A stretch of DNA of 64,000 bases from Pelagimonas sp017744045 (GTDB lineage Bacteria; Pseudomonadota; Alphaproteobacteria; Rhodobacterales; Rhodobacteraceae), in the NCBI RefSeq assembly GCF_017744045.1, contig NZ_JAGHRD010000010.1; one strand, written 5' to 3'. The notes under the pieces are model-generated. The model was not told where the DNA came from and searched no databases. It saw only the letters and a list, made by a program, of their open reading frames with translations. A program made the position numbers and the translations under genes. Below, piece after piece: positions 17,000 through 25,479 of the stretch. Position 1 is the stretch's first letter; each line of letters opens with the position of its first letter.

Positions 17000-18813
17000 T
17001 CGCCCGGCTCCAGCGCGGGCTTGGCCTCGGCCACAGGGACATAAAGCTCGCCTCCCTCGCGGAATTTGGCGGCCATCGCCTCCATGCCCTCTTTCTGCGC
17101 CTCGGCGCGAATGTCGTGGGAAATCCGCATGGAACAGAACTTCGGCCCACACATGGAACAGAAATGCGCCACCTTATGCGCCTCTTTCGGCAGGGTCTGA
17201 TCGTGGAATTCACGCGCCGTGTCCGGGTCAAGCGAGAGGTTGAACTGATCCTCCCAGCGGAATTCGAACCGGGCGCGGGATAGGGCATCGTCACGGCGTT
17301 GCGCGCCGGGCAGACCCTTGGCGAGGTCGGCGGCATGGGCAGCGATCTTGTAGGTGATCACCCCGGTTTTCACGTCGTCCCGATCGGGCAGGCCCAGATG
17401 TTCCTTGGGTGTCACGTAGCACAGCATCGCGCAGCCAAACCAACCAATCATCGCCGCACCAATGCCCGAGGTGATGTGGTCATAACCCGGTGCAATATCC
17501 GTGGTCAGCGGGCCAAGCGTGTAGAACGGCGCTTCGTGGCAGCATTCCAGCTGCTTCTCCATATTCTCTTTGATCTTGTGCATGGCGACGTGGCCGGGGC
17601 CCTCGATCATCACCTGACAGTCATGTTTCCAGGCAATCTTGGTCAGCTCGCCCAGGGTTTCCAGCTCGGCAAATTGCGCTTCGTCATTGGCGTCGGCGAT
17701 AGAGCCGGGGCGCAAGCCATCACCAAGGCTGAAGGACACGTCGTATTGACGGCAAATCTCGCAAATCTCTTCGAAATGCTCGTAGAGAAAGCTTTCCTTG
17801 TGGTGATGCAGGCACCATTTGGCCATGATCGAGCCACCGCGCGACACGATCCCGGTGACACGGGTGGCGGTCATCGGCACCATATGCAGGCGCACGCCGG
17901 CATGGATGGTAAAGTAATCAACGCCCTGTTCGGCCTGTTCGATCAGCGTGTCGCGGAAGACTTCCCAGGTCAGGTCTTCGGCAATGCCATTAACCTTTTC
18001 CAGCGCTTGATAGATCGGCACGGTGCCAATCGGCACGGGCGAGTTGCGGATGATCCATTCGCGGGTGTTGTGGATATTACGCCCAGTCGACAGGTCCATC
18101 ACCGTATCCGCGCCCCAACGGATCGCCCAAACCAGCTTGTCGACCTCTTCCTCCATCGACGAAGTCACCGCCGAGGTGCCCATATTTGCGTTGATCTTCA
18201 CCAGAAAGTTGCGACCAATCGCCATTGGCTCCAGCTCTGGGTGGTTGATATTGGCCGGGATGATCGCGCGGCCAGCCGCGATTTCGCTGCGCACAAATTC
18301 CGGTGTCACGTAATCGGGGATATTGGCCCCAAAATCATTGCCATCGCGATGGCAGGGCGAGGTTTCGCGCAATTGGTTTTCGCGGATCGCGACAAATTCC
18401 ATTTCCGGCGTGATGATCCCGGCGCGGGCATAGGCCAGCTGGGTCGGGGCCTTGCCATCTATTCCGCGCAGCGGTTGCGGTTTGATCGGGAATTCCGGCG
18501 TCAGACGATCCCCTTCGACAAAGCCGTTATCCGCCGAGGTCACTTCGCGCCCCTCATAAGCTTCCACATCCCCGCGTGCCTTGATCCAATCGGCGCGCAG
18601 CGGTTCCAGACCCTGCTTGATATCGGTCAGAACATTCGGGTCCGTATACGGCCCCGAGCTGTCATAGACCGGCAGCGGCGGCTCGCCTGCGGTGGGATGG
18701 GTCGAAATTTCGCGCATGGGGACGCGGATTTCGGGGTGAAGCTCACCCGGGACATAGATCTTGCGCGATGCGGGCAATTCACCCGTGGTGATTTTCGGAT
18801 TGGGGATGTTCAT
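16996..18813 (-). CDS. thiC: Phosphomethylpyrimidine synthase (HMP-P synthase)
   Basis: Radical-SAM enzyme that rearranges aminoimidazole ribotide into hydroxymethylpyrimidine phosphate. About 605 residues, normal for the family. Shows the typical MGTSAVTSS and GADTVMDLSTG segments and a C-terminal iron-sulfur motif with clustered cysteines (HFCSMCGPKFCSM). ATG 18813 has a good GAGGAG site. First gene of the operon thiC-O-S-G-E-F and directly downstream of a TPP riboswitch. Confidence 0.97.
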   Translation of the reverse strand: MNIPNPKITTGELPASRKIYVPGELHPEIRVPMREISTHPTAGEPPLPVYDSSGPYTDPNVLTDIKQGLEPLRADWIKARGDVEAYEGREVTSADNGFVEGDRLTPEFPIKPQPLRGIDGKAPTQLAYARAGIITPEMEFVAIRENQLRETSPCHRDGNDFGANIPDYVTPEFVRSEIAAGRAIIPANINHPELEPMAIGRNFLVKINANMGTSAVTSSMEEEVDKLVWAIRWGADTVMDLSTGRNIHNTREWIIRNSPVPIGTVPIYQALEKVNGIAEDLTWEVFRDTLIEQAEQGVDYFTIHAGVRLHMVPMTATRVTGIVSRGGSIMAKWCLHHHKESFLYEHFEEICEICRQYDVSFSLGDGLRPGSIADANDEAQFAELETLGELTKIAWKHDCQVMIEGPGHVAMHKIKENMEKQLECCHEAPFYTLGPLTTDIAPGYDHITSGIGAAMIGWFGCAMLCYVTPKEHLGLPDRDDVKTGVITYKIAAHAADLAKGLPGAQRRDDALSRARFEFRWEDQFNLSLDPDTAREFHDQTLPKEAHKVAHFCSMCGPKFCSMRISHDIRAEAQKEGMEAMAAKFREGGELYVPVAEAKPALEPGE

Positions 18814-19327
18814 GTCGGTGCTCCTCAAGCGATCCACTCAAAAAGACACCAGATGAGCGTGGGCTGAGGAAAACGAGAGGGTGTACGGCCCCCTGTTTCG
18901 GTCCACACAGGTCGGGGCGTACATCTCCCCTGGCTGCGCGTCCTAGCTTCCTACGCCAGTATCAACTGGGTCAGGTTCAAAGGGTCGCGTCACCGGCACA
19001 TGCCCGTCAGCCTCTCAGCCCCCTAGGCGGGGCCCCCCTGCGTGTTTTTTGCTTAGACGAGCGATGGAGGTTTGGTCAAGCTGCAAATTTTTTGTAACAT
19101 TTTGAGCTTCTGGGTCTCAAAAGAGAGTGATACCCTGTCAAAGGTAAACGCAGCCTTGCAATCTTTCTGTTTGACCATAGGGTAACCGCCAGCCTGCTTT
19201 TCGGGCCGCTATACGAGATTGCCCAAACAGGTCTTGATCTTATCAAACAGTCGACAACGTGCCGACAGGGCGATAGGCTGACACGGTGCGAGGACGAATT
19301 TCGTACCTTTGGAAGTGACTCGAGACG
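18814..19327. other. Divergent thiC / GntR intergenic region
   Basis: This 514-base region has no supported gene. Its left half holds the thiC leader and riboswitch. The right half, near 19280-19315, contains a small inverted element (ACGAATTTCGT) that could be a regulator site for the downstream GntR gene, but this is too short to claim. Confidence 0.6.
18945..19041 (-). promoter_or_regulatory. TPP riboswitch (thi box) upstream of thiC
   Basis: Reading the minus strand: GGGGGGCCCCG, then GGCTGAGAGG, then TTTGAACCTGACCCAGTTGAT and ACTGGCGTAGGAAGC, the complete thi-box signature. It lies about 130 bases before the thiC start. With the copy before thiB, both import and synthesis of thiamine are placed under TPP control. 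Confidence 0.95.
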
Positions 19328-20077
19328 ATGCAAACGCCTGGCCCTACGAAAAACAAATCTCTCCCGATACAGCGGGTGACGCGGGGCACCGGGGCGCGGC
19401 ATGTCTACGAAGTTCTGCGCAAAGAAATCCTGACCCTGCAGTTGAAACCGGGCATGCCGCTGGATGAAACCAGCCTTGCGGAACGTTTTGTGATGTCGCG
19501 CTCGCCTATTCGCGAGGCGTTGGTGCGGCTGTCGGCGGATGGGCTGGTGGACATGCTGTCCAACCGCTCGACCCTTGTGGCCCCTGTGCGGCTCGAAGAG
19601 TTCCCGCGCTATATCGAGGCACTGGATTTCCTGCAGCGAATCAACACCCGCCTGGCGGCCGAGAATCGCACCGACGAAGATCTCGACCTGATGGTCGAAA
19701 AGGCCAAAGCCTTTGAGCTGGCCATCGAGGATCGCGGGCACCTGCTGATCTCGGAAACCAATCGCGATTTCCATATGGCCATCGCGGATGCAGGCCGGAA
19801 CCCGTATATGGCGCAGGCCTATGGCCGGCTCTTGGATGATGGGCGACGCATCTTGCATCTGCATATGGGTTTTTTGCAGAAATCAGAAAAAGACAACCTG
19901 CTGTCACCGGCCCATTTCGACATGATCGACGCCATCCGCGAACAGGATGTGCTTTTGGCCGATCAATTGGCGCATGAACATTCCCGGCAGTTCCATGACG
20001 GGTTTCGCAGCTTCATGACGGCGGATTACACCGAGGATTTCGAATTCGACCTGGGCTTTGATCGCGAAGACAGCTGA
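19328..20077 (+). CDS. GntR family transcriptional regulator (FCD subfamily)
   Basis: 249 residues: winged helix (about 20-90: HVYEVLRKEILTLQLKPGMPLDETSLAERFVMSRSPIREALVRLSADGLV) and an all-helical FCD effector domain (about 100-230). The DNA-binding helix is canonical (SRSPIREAL). The ligand is unknown; FCD members often bind small carboxylic acids, and the metal-binding histidine pattern (DFHMAIADAG) is present. Not obviously coupled to either neighbour, so the target is probably elsewhere. Confidence 0.9.
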   Translation: MQTPGPTKNKSLPIQRVTRGTGARHVYEVLRKEILTLQLKPGMPLDETSLAERFVMSRSPIREALVRLSADGLVDMLSNRSTLVAPVRLEEFPRYIEALDFLQRINTRLAAENRTDEDLDLMVEKAKAFELAIEDRGHLLISETNRDFHMAIADAGRNPYMAQAYGRLLDDGRRILHLHMGFLQKSEKDNLLSPAHFDMIDAIREQDVLLADQLAHEHSRQFHDGFRSFMTADYTEDFEFDLGFDREDS

Positions 20078-20173
20078 GCCCCTGACAGCCCGCGATAGAC
20101 CAGCATCACAGAAGCTAATCATGCAACGTTTTTGCTGCTATCTTCTGCCGTATCTTAAGGGAAATAAGGGTGA

Positions 20174-20249
20174 TGGTGGAGCCTAGCGGGATCGAACCGC
20201 TGACCTCCTGCATGCCATGCAGGCGCTCTCCCAGCTGAGCTAAGGCCCC
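20174..20249 (-). tRNA. tRNA-Ala(GGC)
   Basis: Full cloverleaf on the minus strand: acceptor GGGGCCT / AGGCTCC with the CCA encoded, D-arm GCTC...GAGC, anticodon stem CCTGC / GCAGG with a 7-base loop reading GGC, T-arm GCGG-TTCGATC-CCGC. The single G-U in the acceptor stem is normal for tRNA-Ala. Confidence 0.97.
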
Positions 20250-20341
20250 ATCATGTTTGGCTGCGTTTGCTGCCGTGAGGCGCTGATTACGCCTTGCTGC
20301 GGGCGGGATCAAGCGAAAAAATCCCGCCTCGCAAAGTTTTT

Positions 20342-20665
20342 TTACGACTCGTCGTCATTGCCGGGAACGTCGGCGATTTCTTCCAGAGAAACGTTATCGT
20401 CCTCTTCGTCCTCAAGCATGGTATCGTCATCGATATCCACATCGACGTCGTCATCATCGAGCAGATCGGCGTCTTCGACATCTGCTTCTTTTGCTTTGGC
20501 CGAAGCCTGGTCTTCTGCATCCGCAGCCATCAGCGATTTCTTACCGGTATCGAGGGCAACGACCTCGCCGGTATAAGGGCTGACAATGGGATCGCGGTTC
20601 AGGTCGTAAAAGCGCTTTCCGGTGGTCGGGCAAACGCGCTTGACGCCCCATTCTTCCTTGGGCAT
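20342..20665 (-). CDS. FYDLN acid domain protein (TIGR02300-like)
   Basis: 107 residues. The N-terminal third carries the diagnostic WGVKRVCPTTGKRFYDLNRDPIVSPYTG; the rest is extremely acidic (runs of D and E, VEDADLLDDDDVDVDIDDD). Found widely in Alphaproteobacteria, function unknown. The N-terminal cysteine lacks a partner for metal binding. Well-placed ribosome site (GGGGA). Confidence 0.9.
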   Translation of the reverse strand: MPKEEWGVKRVCPTTGKRFYDLNRDPIVSPYTGEVVALDTGKKSLMAADAEDQASAKAKEADVEDADLLDDDDVDVDIDDDTMLEDEEDDNVSLEEIADVPGNDDES

Positions 20666-20780
20666 GGGTGGTCCCCTTCAACTCGTGGTCTGGTCGACAA
20701 TCTGCGCCAACTGCCATAACAAGACGCCCATGTCAAAGCCTTTGCGGGCTTTTCAACGGGCAATTCAGTGTAAGGGCCAT

Positions 20781-21470
20781 ATGGGACAGATTCGCCTGCC
20801 GGGCAACCCTCCGATTGACGTTGTTTTGCGCCGTTCCGCCCGTGCGCGCCGTCTGTCCTTGCGCCTCTCGCAACTGGATGGGCGGGTGACCCTGACCTTG
20901 CCCAAGGCAGTGCCCGAATCACAAGGCCTCGCGTTTTTACGTGACAAAGAGGACTGGCTGCGCGGCCATCTCGACAAACGACAGGCCGATGTTCTGGTGG
21001 GCCTCGGCTCAGAGATCCCGATCGAGGGCGAGATGCTGCGCATTGAGCCGGGGCAGGGGCGATCGGTGCGGCGTTTGGATGACGCGCTCCTGGTGCCTGG
21101 TGATCCGGCCCGCGTGCCCGCCAAGCTCAAGGGGTGGCTGCGCACCTTGGCCCGTGATCGGCTGGCCGAGGCCTGCGATGATTTTGCCCACCGCCTGGGA
21201 CGCCCCTATTCCCGTCTTACTTTGCGCGATACGCGCTCGCGCTGGGGGTCCTGTACCCATGATGGCGGGCTGATGTTTTCCTGGCGCCTGATCCTCGCCC
21301 GCCCGGAAATCCTCGACTATGTCGCCGCCCACGAGGTCGCCCATCTCGCCGAAATGAACCATTCCCCCGCCTTCTGGGCCCAAGTCGAACGCATCTATGG
21401 CGATTGGAAACCCGCCCGCGACTGGCTGCGCGCCAACGGCGCGGGTTTGCATCGGTATAAATTTGAGTGA
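20781..21470 (+). CDS. YgjP-like metal-dependent hydrolase
   Basis: About 229 residues. The C-terminal part has the zinc-peptidase motif HEVAHLAEMNHS (HExxH plus downstream acidic and histidine residues), preceded by the typical TLRDTRSRWGSCTHDGGLMFSWRLILARPEILDYVAAHE segment. No signal peptide, so it acts in the cytoplasm. The physiological substrate of this family is not known. ATG 20781 follows AAGG; in-frame sequence upstream (from 20622) overlaps the FYDLN gene and is unlikely to be translated. Confidence 0.87.
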   Translation: MGQIRLPGNPPIDVVLRRSARARRLSLRLSQLDGRVTLTLPKAVPESQGLAFLRDKEDWLRGHLDKRQADVLVGLGSEIPIEGEMLRIEPGQGRSVRRLDDALLVPGDPARVPAKLKGWLRTLARDRLAEACDDFAHRLGRPYSRLTLRDTRSRWGSCTHDGGLMFSWRLILARPEILDYVAAHEVAHLAEMNHSPAFWAQVERIYGDWKPARDWLRANGAGLHRYKFE

Positions 21471-21477
21471 CCGTCTT

Positions 21478-21981
21478 ATGAGAAACCTGCTTTGCTTCGT
21501 ATTGGCTGCGTGGGCACTTCCTGCCTCGGCTTGCCAGGATCTTGGCGAAACAAACTATGACAGCTTAGAGACAATGGGCTCGACCGACCTGTCTTTTGGA
21601 ACGGCCAACGTAACGGGTGTCGCTTTTGTGACATCTGATGCGGGTTTGACTTGTATGGATGTGTCCTATGCCAATGGGAAAGCAGAAGTTGGCGATTTTC
21701 CAACTGTATTTTCAGTCAAGACTTGCGGGGATCGGATGTTCCTCGAAGACGCACAGGACTACGTTAACAATCCCGATTTAGCAGTATTTGGCTACCAGGC
21801 GGGCGCAAGAGTAGGCTTGGGTTTGGTCAAAGACGACACGGAAGTCTCTGGATACCAGTATTTGATCCCAAGCTGCTGGGGGCCTTTCTCCCTACGATTG
21901 AATTTGGAAGACCAGGACTCTAGGAAGCAAGCTAACACCGCTTGGAAGCAGTGGGTCGATGCTATGAAACAGAACCTTTAA
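21478..21981 (+). CDS. Secreted protein of unknown function
   Basis: 167 residues with a signal peptide (MRNLLCFVLAAWALPASACQ) and several cysteines in the mature part (CQ, CMDVSYANG, TCGDRM, SCWGPF) that could form disulfides. I do not recognise a family. Codon use is clearly less GC-rich than in neighbours, which suggests relatively recent acquisition. It lies seven bases downstream of the YgjP-like gene, in the same direction, so the two are probably co-transcribed. Confidence 0.7.
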   Translation: MRNLLCFVLAAWALPASACQDLGETNYDSLETMGSTDLSFGTANVTGVAFVTSDAGLTCMDVSYANGKAEVGDFPTVFSVKTCGDRMFLEDAQDYVNNPDLAVFGYQAGARVGLGLVKDDTEVSGYQYLIPSCWGPFSLRLNLEDQDSRKQANTAWKQWVDAMKQNL

Positions 21982-22020
21982 ATGCACGTAAGCCCATCAA
22001 CCAAATGAGACCCCCGGTCT

Positions 22021-22080
22021 TCTTTGGGCCAAAAATATCCCGGGGAGTCCCGAGCTTGCTCGGGGCGGGGCAGCGCCCCG
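22021..22080 (+). repeat. Intergenic repeat family A, copy 1
   Basis: Sixty bases: a 30-base block identical to 30695-30724 (starting TCTTTGGGCCAAAAATATCC), then a hairpin CCCGAGC-TT-GCTCGGG and a second hairpin CGGGGC-AGC-GCCCCG. The other copy keeps both stems with different bases in the first, so the structure is conserved. It lies between a secreted-protein gene and a GntR gene. Confidence 0.85.
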
Positions 22081-22105
22081 ACAACAGCCCCTCTTGACCC
22101 AACAT

Positions 22106-22125
22106 GCGTTTGTGATCACAAACGC
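22106..22125. promoter_or_regulatory. Palindromic operator before GntR gene
   Basis: A perfect 20-base palindrome with arms GCGTTTGTGA / TCACAAACGC ends three bases before the start of the GntR gene. The inner TTGTGATCACAA fits the half-site pattern of FCD-type GntR regulators, so this is a probable autoregulatory operator that would block both transcription and ribosome access. Confidence 0.75.
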
Positions 22126-22128
22126 CTT

Positions 22129-22773
22129 ATGCAGAACCCGAAGCCCCTCGAAACCGCCTCGGCCCATGATCGTGTCTATCGTGGGCTCAGAACCCGTATC
22201 ATGCATGGGCAGATAGCGCCCGGACATGCGCTGACCCTGCGCGGCCTTGGAAAAGAGTTCGACGTCTCCATGACCCCGGCCCGCGAAGCGGTGCAGCGTC
22301 TGGTGGCCGAAGGGGCGTTGCAAATGTCGACCTCGGGGCGGGTCTCCACCCCCGAACTCAGCAATGAGCGCATCGAGGAACTCGCCGCCCTGCGCGCTCT
22401 TATCGAGGTCGAACTGGCCTCGCGCGCTTTGCCTCGCGCCCATATGGCGCTGATTGAACGCCTTCAAAGCATCAATAGTGGCATTGCCGATGTGGTCAGC
22501 AACCGGGACGCGGTTGGCTATATCCGCACCAATCTGGAATTTCACCGCACGCTTTATCTGCGCGCCCAAGCCCCGGCGATGCTGGCCATGTGCGAAACCG
22601 TCTGGCTGCAACTCGGCCCGACCATGCGCGCGCTTTACGGGCGCCTGCGCCGCACCGAAGCCCCGCAATATCACCGCCTGATCATTGCAGCCCTCAAGGC
22701 CGGGGATGAACCCGGCCTCCGTTTGGCTGTGCGGTCTGATGTGACTCAGGGCCTGCGTATGCTGGCAAACTAG
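22129..22773 (+). CDS. GntR family transcriptional regulator (FCD subfamily)
   Basis: 214 residues: N-terminal winged helix (about 8-75: DRVYRGLRTRIMHGQIAPGHALTLRGLGKEFDVSMTPAREAVQRLVAEGAL) and a C-terminal FCD domain (about 85-205; EFHRTLYLRAQAP has the metal-site histidine). The ligand is unknown. No convincing Shine-Dalgarno sequence precedes ATG 22129; instead the palindrome sits there. The gene is followed by a short unrecognised reading frame. Confidence 0.88.
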   Translation: MQNPKPLETASAHDRVYRGLRTRIMHGQIAPGHALTLRGLGKEFDVSMTPAREAVQRLVAEGALQMSTSGRVSTPELSNERIEELAALRALIEVELASRALPRAHMALIERLQSINSGIADVVSNRDAVGYIRTNLEFHRTLYLRAQAPAMLAMCETVWLQLGPTMRALYGRLRRTEAPQYHRLIIAALKAGDEPGLRLAVRSDVTQGLRMLAN

Positions 22774-22780
22774 GGTCAGG

Positions 22781-23032
22781 ATGCATTGTTTTGACACCAC
22801 TGGCGCAGGAAGAGCAATAAAGCAGGGGTTTTGGACGCGCAGGAACTGGCGGGGTCAATTGCAAGCGGTCAAAGCCGCTGCTTTGCAGCGCTTCCTGCGT
22901 CTGCAAGATTTACCTGATCTTGCCCCTGAGCTGCGTTACATCGCCTTGAAAGACAACCAGTATTTCTGCGTCGATGTGCCTTGTCAGGAACAAGATCAGG
23001 TAAACCAGTGGCGTCAAATCAATGCATCCTGA
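22781..23032 (+). CDS. Small protein of unknown function (doubtful)
   Basis: 83 residues, rich in Q, R and hydrophobics, no recognisable domain. A purine-rich AGGGTCAGG precedes the ATG, only seven bases after the GntR stop. The reading frame contains both arms of a 21-base imperfect inverted repeat, which argues that part of the sequence may be selected as RNA or DNA rather than as protein. I am unsure that it is translated. Confidence 0.35.
   Translation: MHCFDTTGAGRAIKQGFWTRRNWRGQLQAVKAAALQRFLRLQDLPDLAPELRYIALKDNQYFCVDVPCQEQDQVNQWRQINAS
22909..23004. repeat. 21-base imperfect inverted repeat
   Basis: Arms at 22909-22929 and 22984-23004 match at 19 of 21 positions (core TTTACCTGATCTTG with its complement), separated by 54 bases. 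Far too long to be an accident of composition. Could be a large RNA hairpin or the remnant of a small mobile element. Confidence 0.6.
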
Positions 23033-23039
23033 CCCTAAG

Positions 23040-23441
23040 TTATGCCGCGGCCAGGGCCGTATCCATCAACGCCTTGATGGTTTTGGTCGAGGTCTGTGCC
23101 ACGATGCGGCCCAGTTCCTGATCGCCTTTCAGCGCCACCAAGGTTGAGCGGCGCGGGATTTTCAGGCTTTTGACCAGATCCGAGCGGCCATATTGATCCC
23201 AATCCACGTCGATGAACACGATCTTGGCGGCGTAATCGGCATTCTTGGCCTTGAGCTGTTTGATCACCCGTTCCTGAGCGGCGCAGGTTGAACACCAGCT
23301 TGCCTTGAAATCCAGAAACACAACATCCCCGGCATCGAGATGCTTTTTCACCAACCCGGGGGTGTAATCCGTGGCGGCAATGGCAAGGCCGGGCAGGGCT
23401 GCTGCGCCTGCGGTCAAGGCAAGAAAGGAACGACGATTCAT
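23040..23441 (-). CDS. Periplasmic thioredoxin-like protein
   Basis: 133 residues. Signal peptide with a twin-arginine flavour (MNRRSFLALTAGAAALPGLA), then a thioredoxin fold with the redox motif SWCSTC (CSTC) and the cis-proline region. It would reduce or transfer disulfides in the periplasm. Lies 27 bases downstream of a CcdA-like gene in the same direction, so it probably receives electrons from that membrane protein, as in SoxW/CcdA-type pairs. Confidence 0.85.
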   Translation of the reverse strand: MNRRSFLALTAGAAALPGLAIAATDYTPGLVKKHLDAGDVVFLDFKASWCSTCAAQERVIKQLKAKNADYAAKIVFIDVDWDQYGRSDLVKSLKIPRRSTLVALKGDQELGRIVAQTSTKTIKALMDTALAAA

Positions 23442-23468
23442 GAGAAACTCCTGTGTTACAGAGCAAGG

Positions 23469-24182
23469 TTAGAGGGAAACGGAAAGATCGACGAGCCAGG
23501 CAGGCAGCACTTGCAGCGCCCAGGCTTCGATCACGTGGTGCCAGCGCAGCAGCAACGCCACTCCGACAAAAATGAACACCCCGCCCAACATCGGGCGCGC
23601 CGCAACGGCCAGCCCGCGCAGCTGCGCGTTGTAGCGGCCAATCGCGCCGCGCGTGCCATAGGCAAGGCCCAGGATCAGGGTAGACACACCTAGGGCGAAA
23701 AACAGCATGATCGCGGTGACATGCAGCAGCCCTTCGCCTTGCGAGGCCAAAGCAATGGCACCGCCCAAAGTCGGACCGATACAGGGGCTCCAAACCGCCC
23801 CAAGCAGCAGCCCGCCCAAAAACTGGCCGCGCAGACTAGCGCGGTCCACATCATCCATCGAGGCATCAGCGCGGGCCGACATGCCCGCTGTCGCCCCAGC
23901 CAGCACTTCGCCCGCTTGCGGGATCAACAAGGCGAGACCGAACAGGATCATCAACACCGCCCCGGCATCCGAGATCATTTGCACATCAATGCCCAGCAGG
24001 TGGCCAAAGGCGGTGACGCCAACGCCCAAGGCAACAAAGCTCAGCGACAAACCGGCAGCCATCGCCACAGGCCCCATCCGCCCGGATTGCAAGGCTCCGG
24101 CGATGACAATCGGCAGGATCGGCACCACGCAAGGGTTGATCAGGGTTAACAGGCCAGCGCCATAGGCAAATACATATTCCAT
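23469..24182 (-). CDS. ccdA: CcdA/DsbD-type membrane thiol transporter
   Basis: About 237 residues, six membrane helices. Starts MEYVFAYGAGLLTLINPCVVPILPIVIAGA, with the cysteine-proline NPCVVP pair in helix 1, and the second redox cysteine in WSPCIGPTLGGA of helix 4, the hallmark of CcdA. It moves reducing equivalents from cytoplasmic thioredoxin to the periplasm. Gene symbol is by family; whether it serves cytochrome c maturation or another partner cannot be told. Start 24182 lacks a strong ribosome site. Confidence 0.85.
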   Translation of the reverse strand: MEYVFAYGAGLLTLINPCVVPILPIVIAGALQSGRMGPVAMAAGLSLSFVALGVGVTAFGHLLGIDVQMISDAGAVLMILFGLALLIPQAGEVLAGATAGMSARADASMDDVDRASLRGQFLGGLLLGAVWSPCIGPTLGGAIALASQGEGLLHVTAIMLFFALGVSTLILGLAYGTRGAIGRYNAQLRGLAVAARPMLGGVFIFVGVALLLRWHHVIEAWALQVLPAWLVDLSVSL

Positions 24183-24342
24183 GCTGCATGTATCGCTCAC
24201 AGCGACAGAGCTGTCACTTAAACCTATGCGCACTGGCGGTCACATCGCTGTGTGCAATGTTGCAAAATCCGCGACTGGTGCTTTGATCCGCCTTCCGCCA
24301 TGTTGGCGCAAATTGCACGGATCACAACAGATTGGATAAGAC

Positions 24343-25413
24343 ATGAGCATCAGAACCACCTCTGGCCGCGCCACCCGCTATGACAGCGTTCTGGACACGG
24401 TCGGCGACACCCCGGTGATCAAAATCAACCGCATCGCGCCCGAGCATGTGAATGTCTATGTCAAGGCCGAGGCCTTCAATCCCGGCGGTTCGGTCAAGGA
24501 CCGTCTGGCATTGAACATCATCGAAGCCGCCGAGCGTGACGGACGCTTGACACCCGGCATGACTGTGGTCGAGGCAACCTCGGGCAATACCGGTATCGGC
24601 CTGGCCATGGTCTGCGCCGCCAAGGGCTATCCTTTGGTCATCACCATGTCCGAGGCCTTTTCGGTCGAGCGCCGCCGCCTTATGCGCTTTCTTGGGGCCA
24701 AGGTTGTGCTGACGCCCAAGGCGCAAAAGGGCTTTGGTATGTATACCAAGGCCAAGGAACTGGCCGAGGCCAATGGCTGGTTTCTGGCCTCGCAGTTTGA
24801 GACTGCCGATAATGCCGATATCCACGAAAACACCACCGCACGCGAGATCCTGGCCGATTTCGCCGATATGAGGCTCGATTATTTTGTTACGGGCTATGGC
24901 ACTGGCGGGACCGTGTCCGGTGTGGGGAGGGCGTTGCGGCGGGAGAGCCCGGACACAATGATCATTCTCGCGGAACCCGCCAATGCAGCACTGGTCAGCT
25001 CGGGCTATATCAACACCCGCAACGCGTCCAATCAGGCCACCGAAAGCCACCCGAATTTTGAACCTCACCCCATCCAGGGCTGGACGCCTGACTTCATTCC
25101 CTTTGTGCTGCAAGAGGCGATGGATGACGAGCTTTATGATCAAGTGCTGAAAACCCCCGGCCCCGATGGCATCGCCTGGTCTCGTCGCCTCGCTGCGGAA
25201 GAGGGTATTTTCTGCGGTATCTCTGCCGGGGCCAGCTTTGCCGCCGCTATGGAGATTGCCAAAGACGCCCGCGCTGGTTCCAACATCCTGGTGATGCTGC
25301 CCGATACGGGCGAACGTTATCTCTCAACGCCGCTGTTTGACGGGGTGCCCGAAGTGATGAGCGACGAAGAAATCGCCATCTCGCAATCGACGCCATCCGC
25401 TCAGATGGAGTGA
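24343..25413 (+). CDS. cysK: Cysteine synthase (O-acetylserine sulfhydrylase)
   Basis: PLP-dependent enzyme forming cysteine from O-acetylserine and sulfide. 356 residues, a little longer than the 310-330 usual for CysK, with extra C-terminal sequence (DEEIAISQSTPSAQME). The PLP lysine is K52 in NPGGSVKDRLAL; TSGNTGIGLA and GTGGTVSGV bind substrate and phosphate. Divergent from ccdA. A cystathionine-beta-synthase-like variant (CysM/CBS) is less likely. Confidence 0.92.
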   Translation: MSIRTTSGRATRYDSVLDTVGDTPVIKINRIAPEHVNVYVKAEAFNPGGSVKDRLALNIIEAAERDGRLTPGMTVVEATSGNTGIGLAMVCAAKGYPLVITMSEAFSVERRRLMRFLGAKVVLTPKAQKGFGMYTKAKELAEANGWFLASQFETADNADIHENTTAREILADFADMRLDYFVTGYGTGGTVSGVGRALRRESPDTMIILAEPANAALVSSGYINTRNASNQATESHPNFEPHPIQGWTPDFIPFVLQEAMDDELYDQVLKTPGPDGIAWSRRLAAEEGIFCGISAGASFAAAMEIAKDARAGSNILVMLPDTGERYLSTPLFDGVPEVMSDEEIAISQSTPSAQME

Positions 25414-25479
25414 TCGCGAACAAAACGCAATCAGGGCGGCACAGCAGGTCTGTGAGGCTGGGCCGTCCTGCCTCGGCGC

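Noticed and set aside
17299..18867. A 522-codon frame antisense to thiC
   Set aside because: A shadow of a highly conserved gene; long antisense frames are expected at this GC content.
20174..20249. tRNA-Ala as an integration site for an island
   Set aside because: I saw no direct repeat of its 3' end within the window and no integrase beside it.
23469..24182. CcdA pair as proof of a sulfur-oxidation (sox) locus
   Set aside because: SoxVW-like pairing is consistent, but no other sox gene is within the window.
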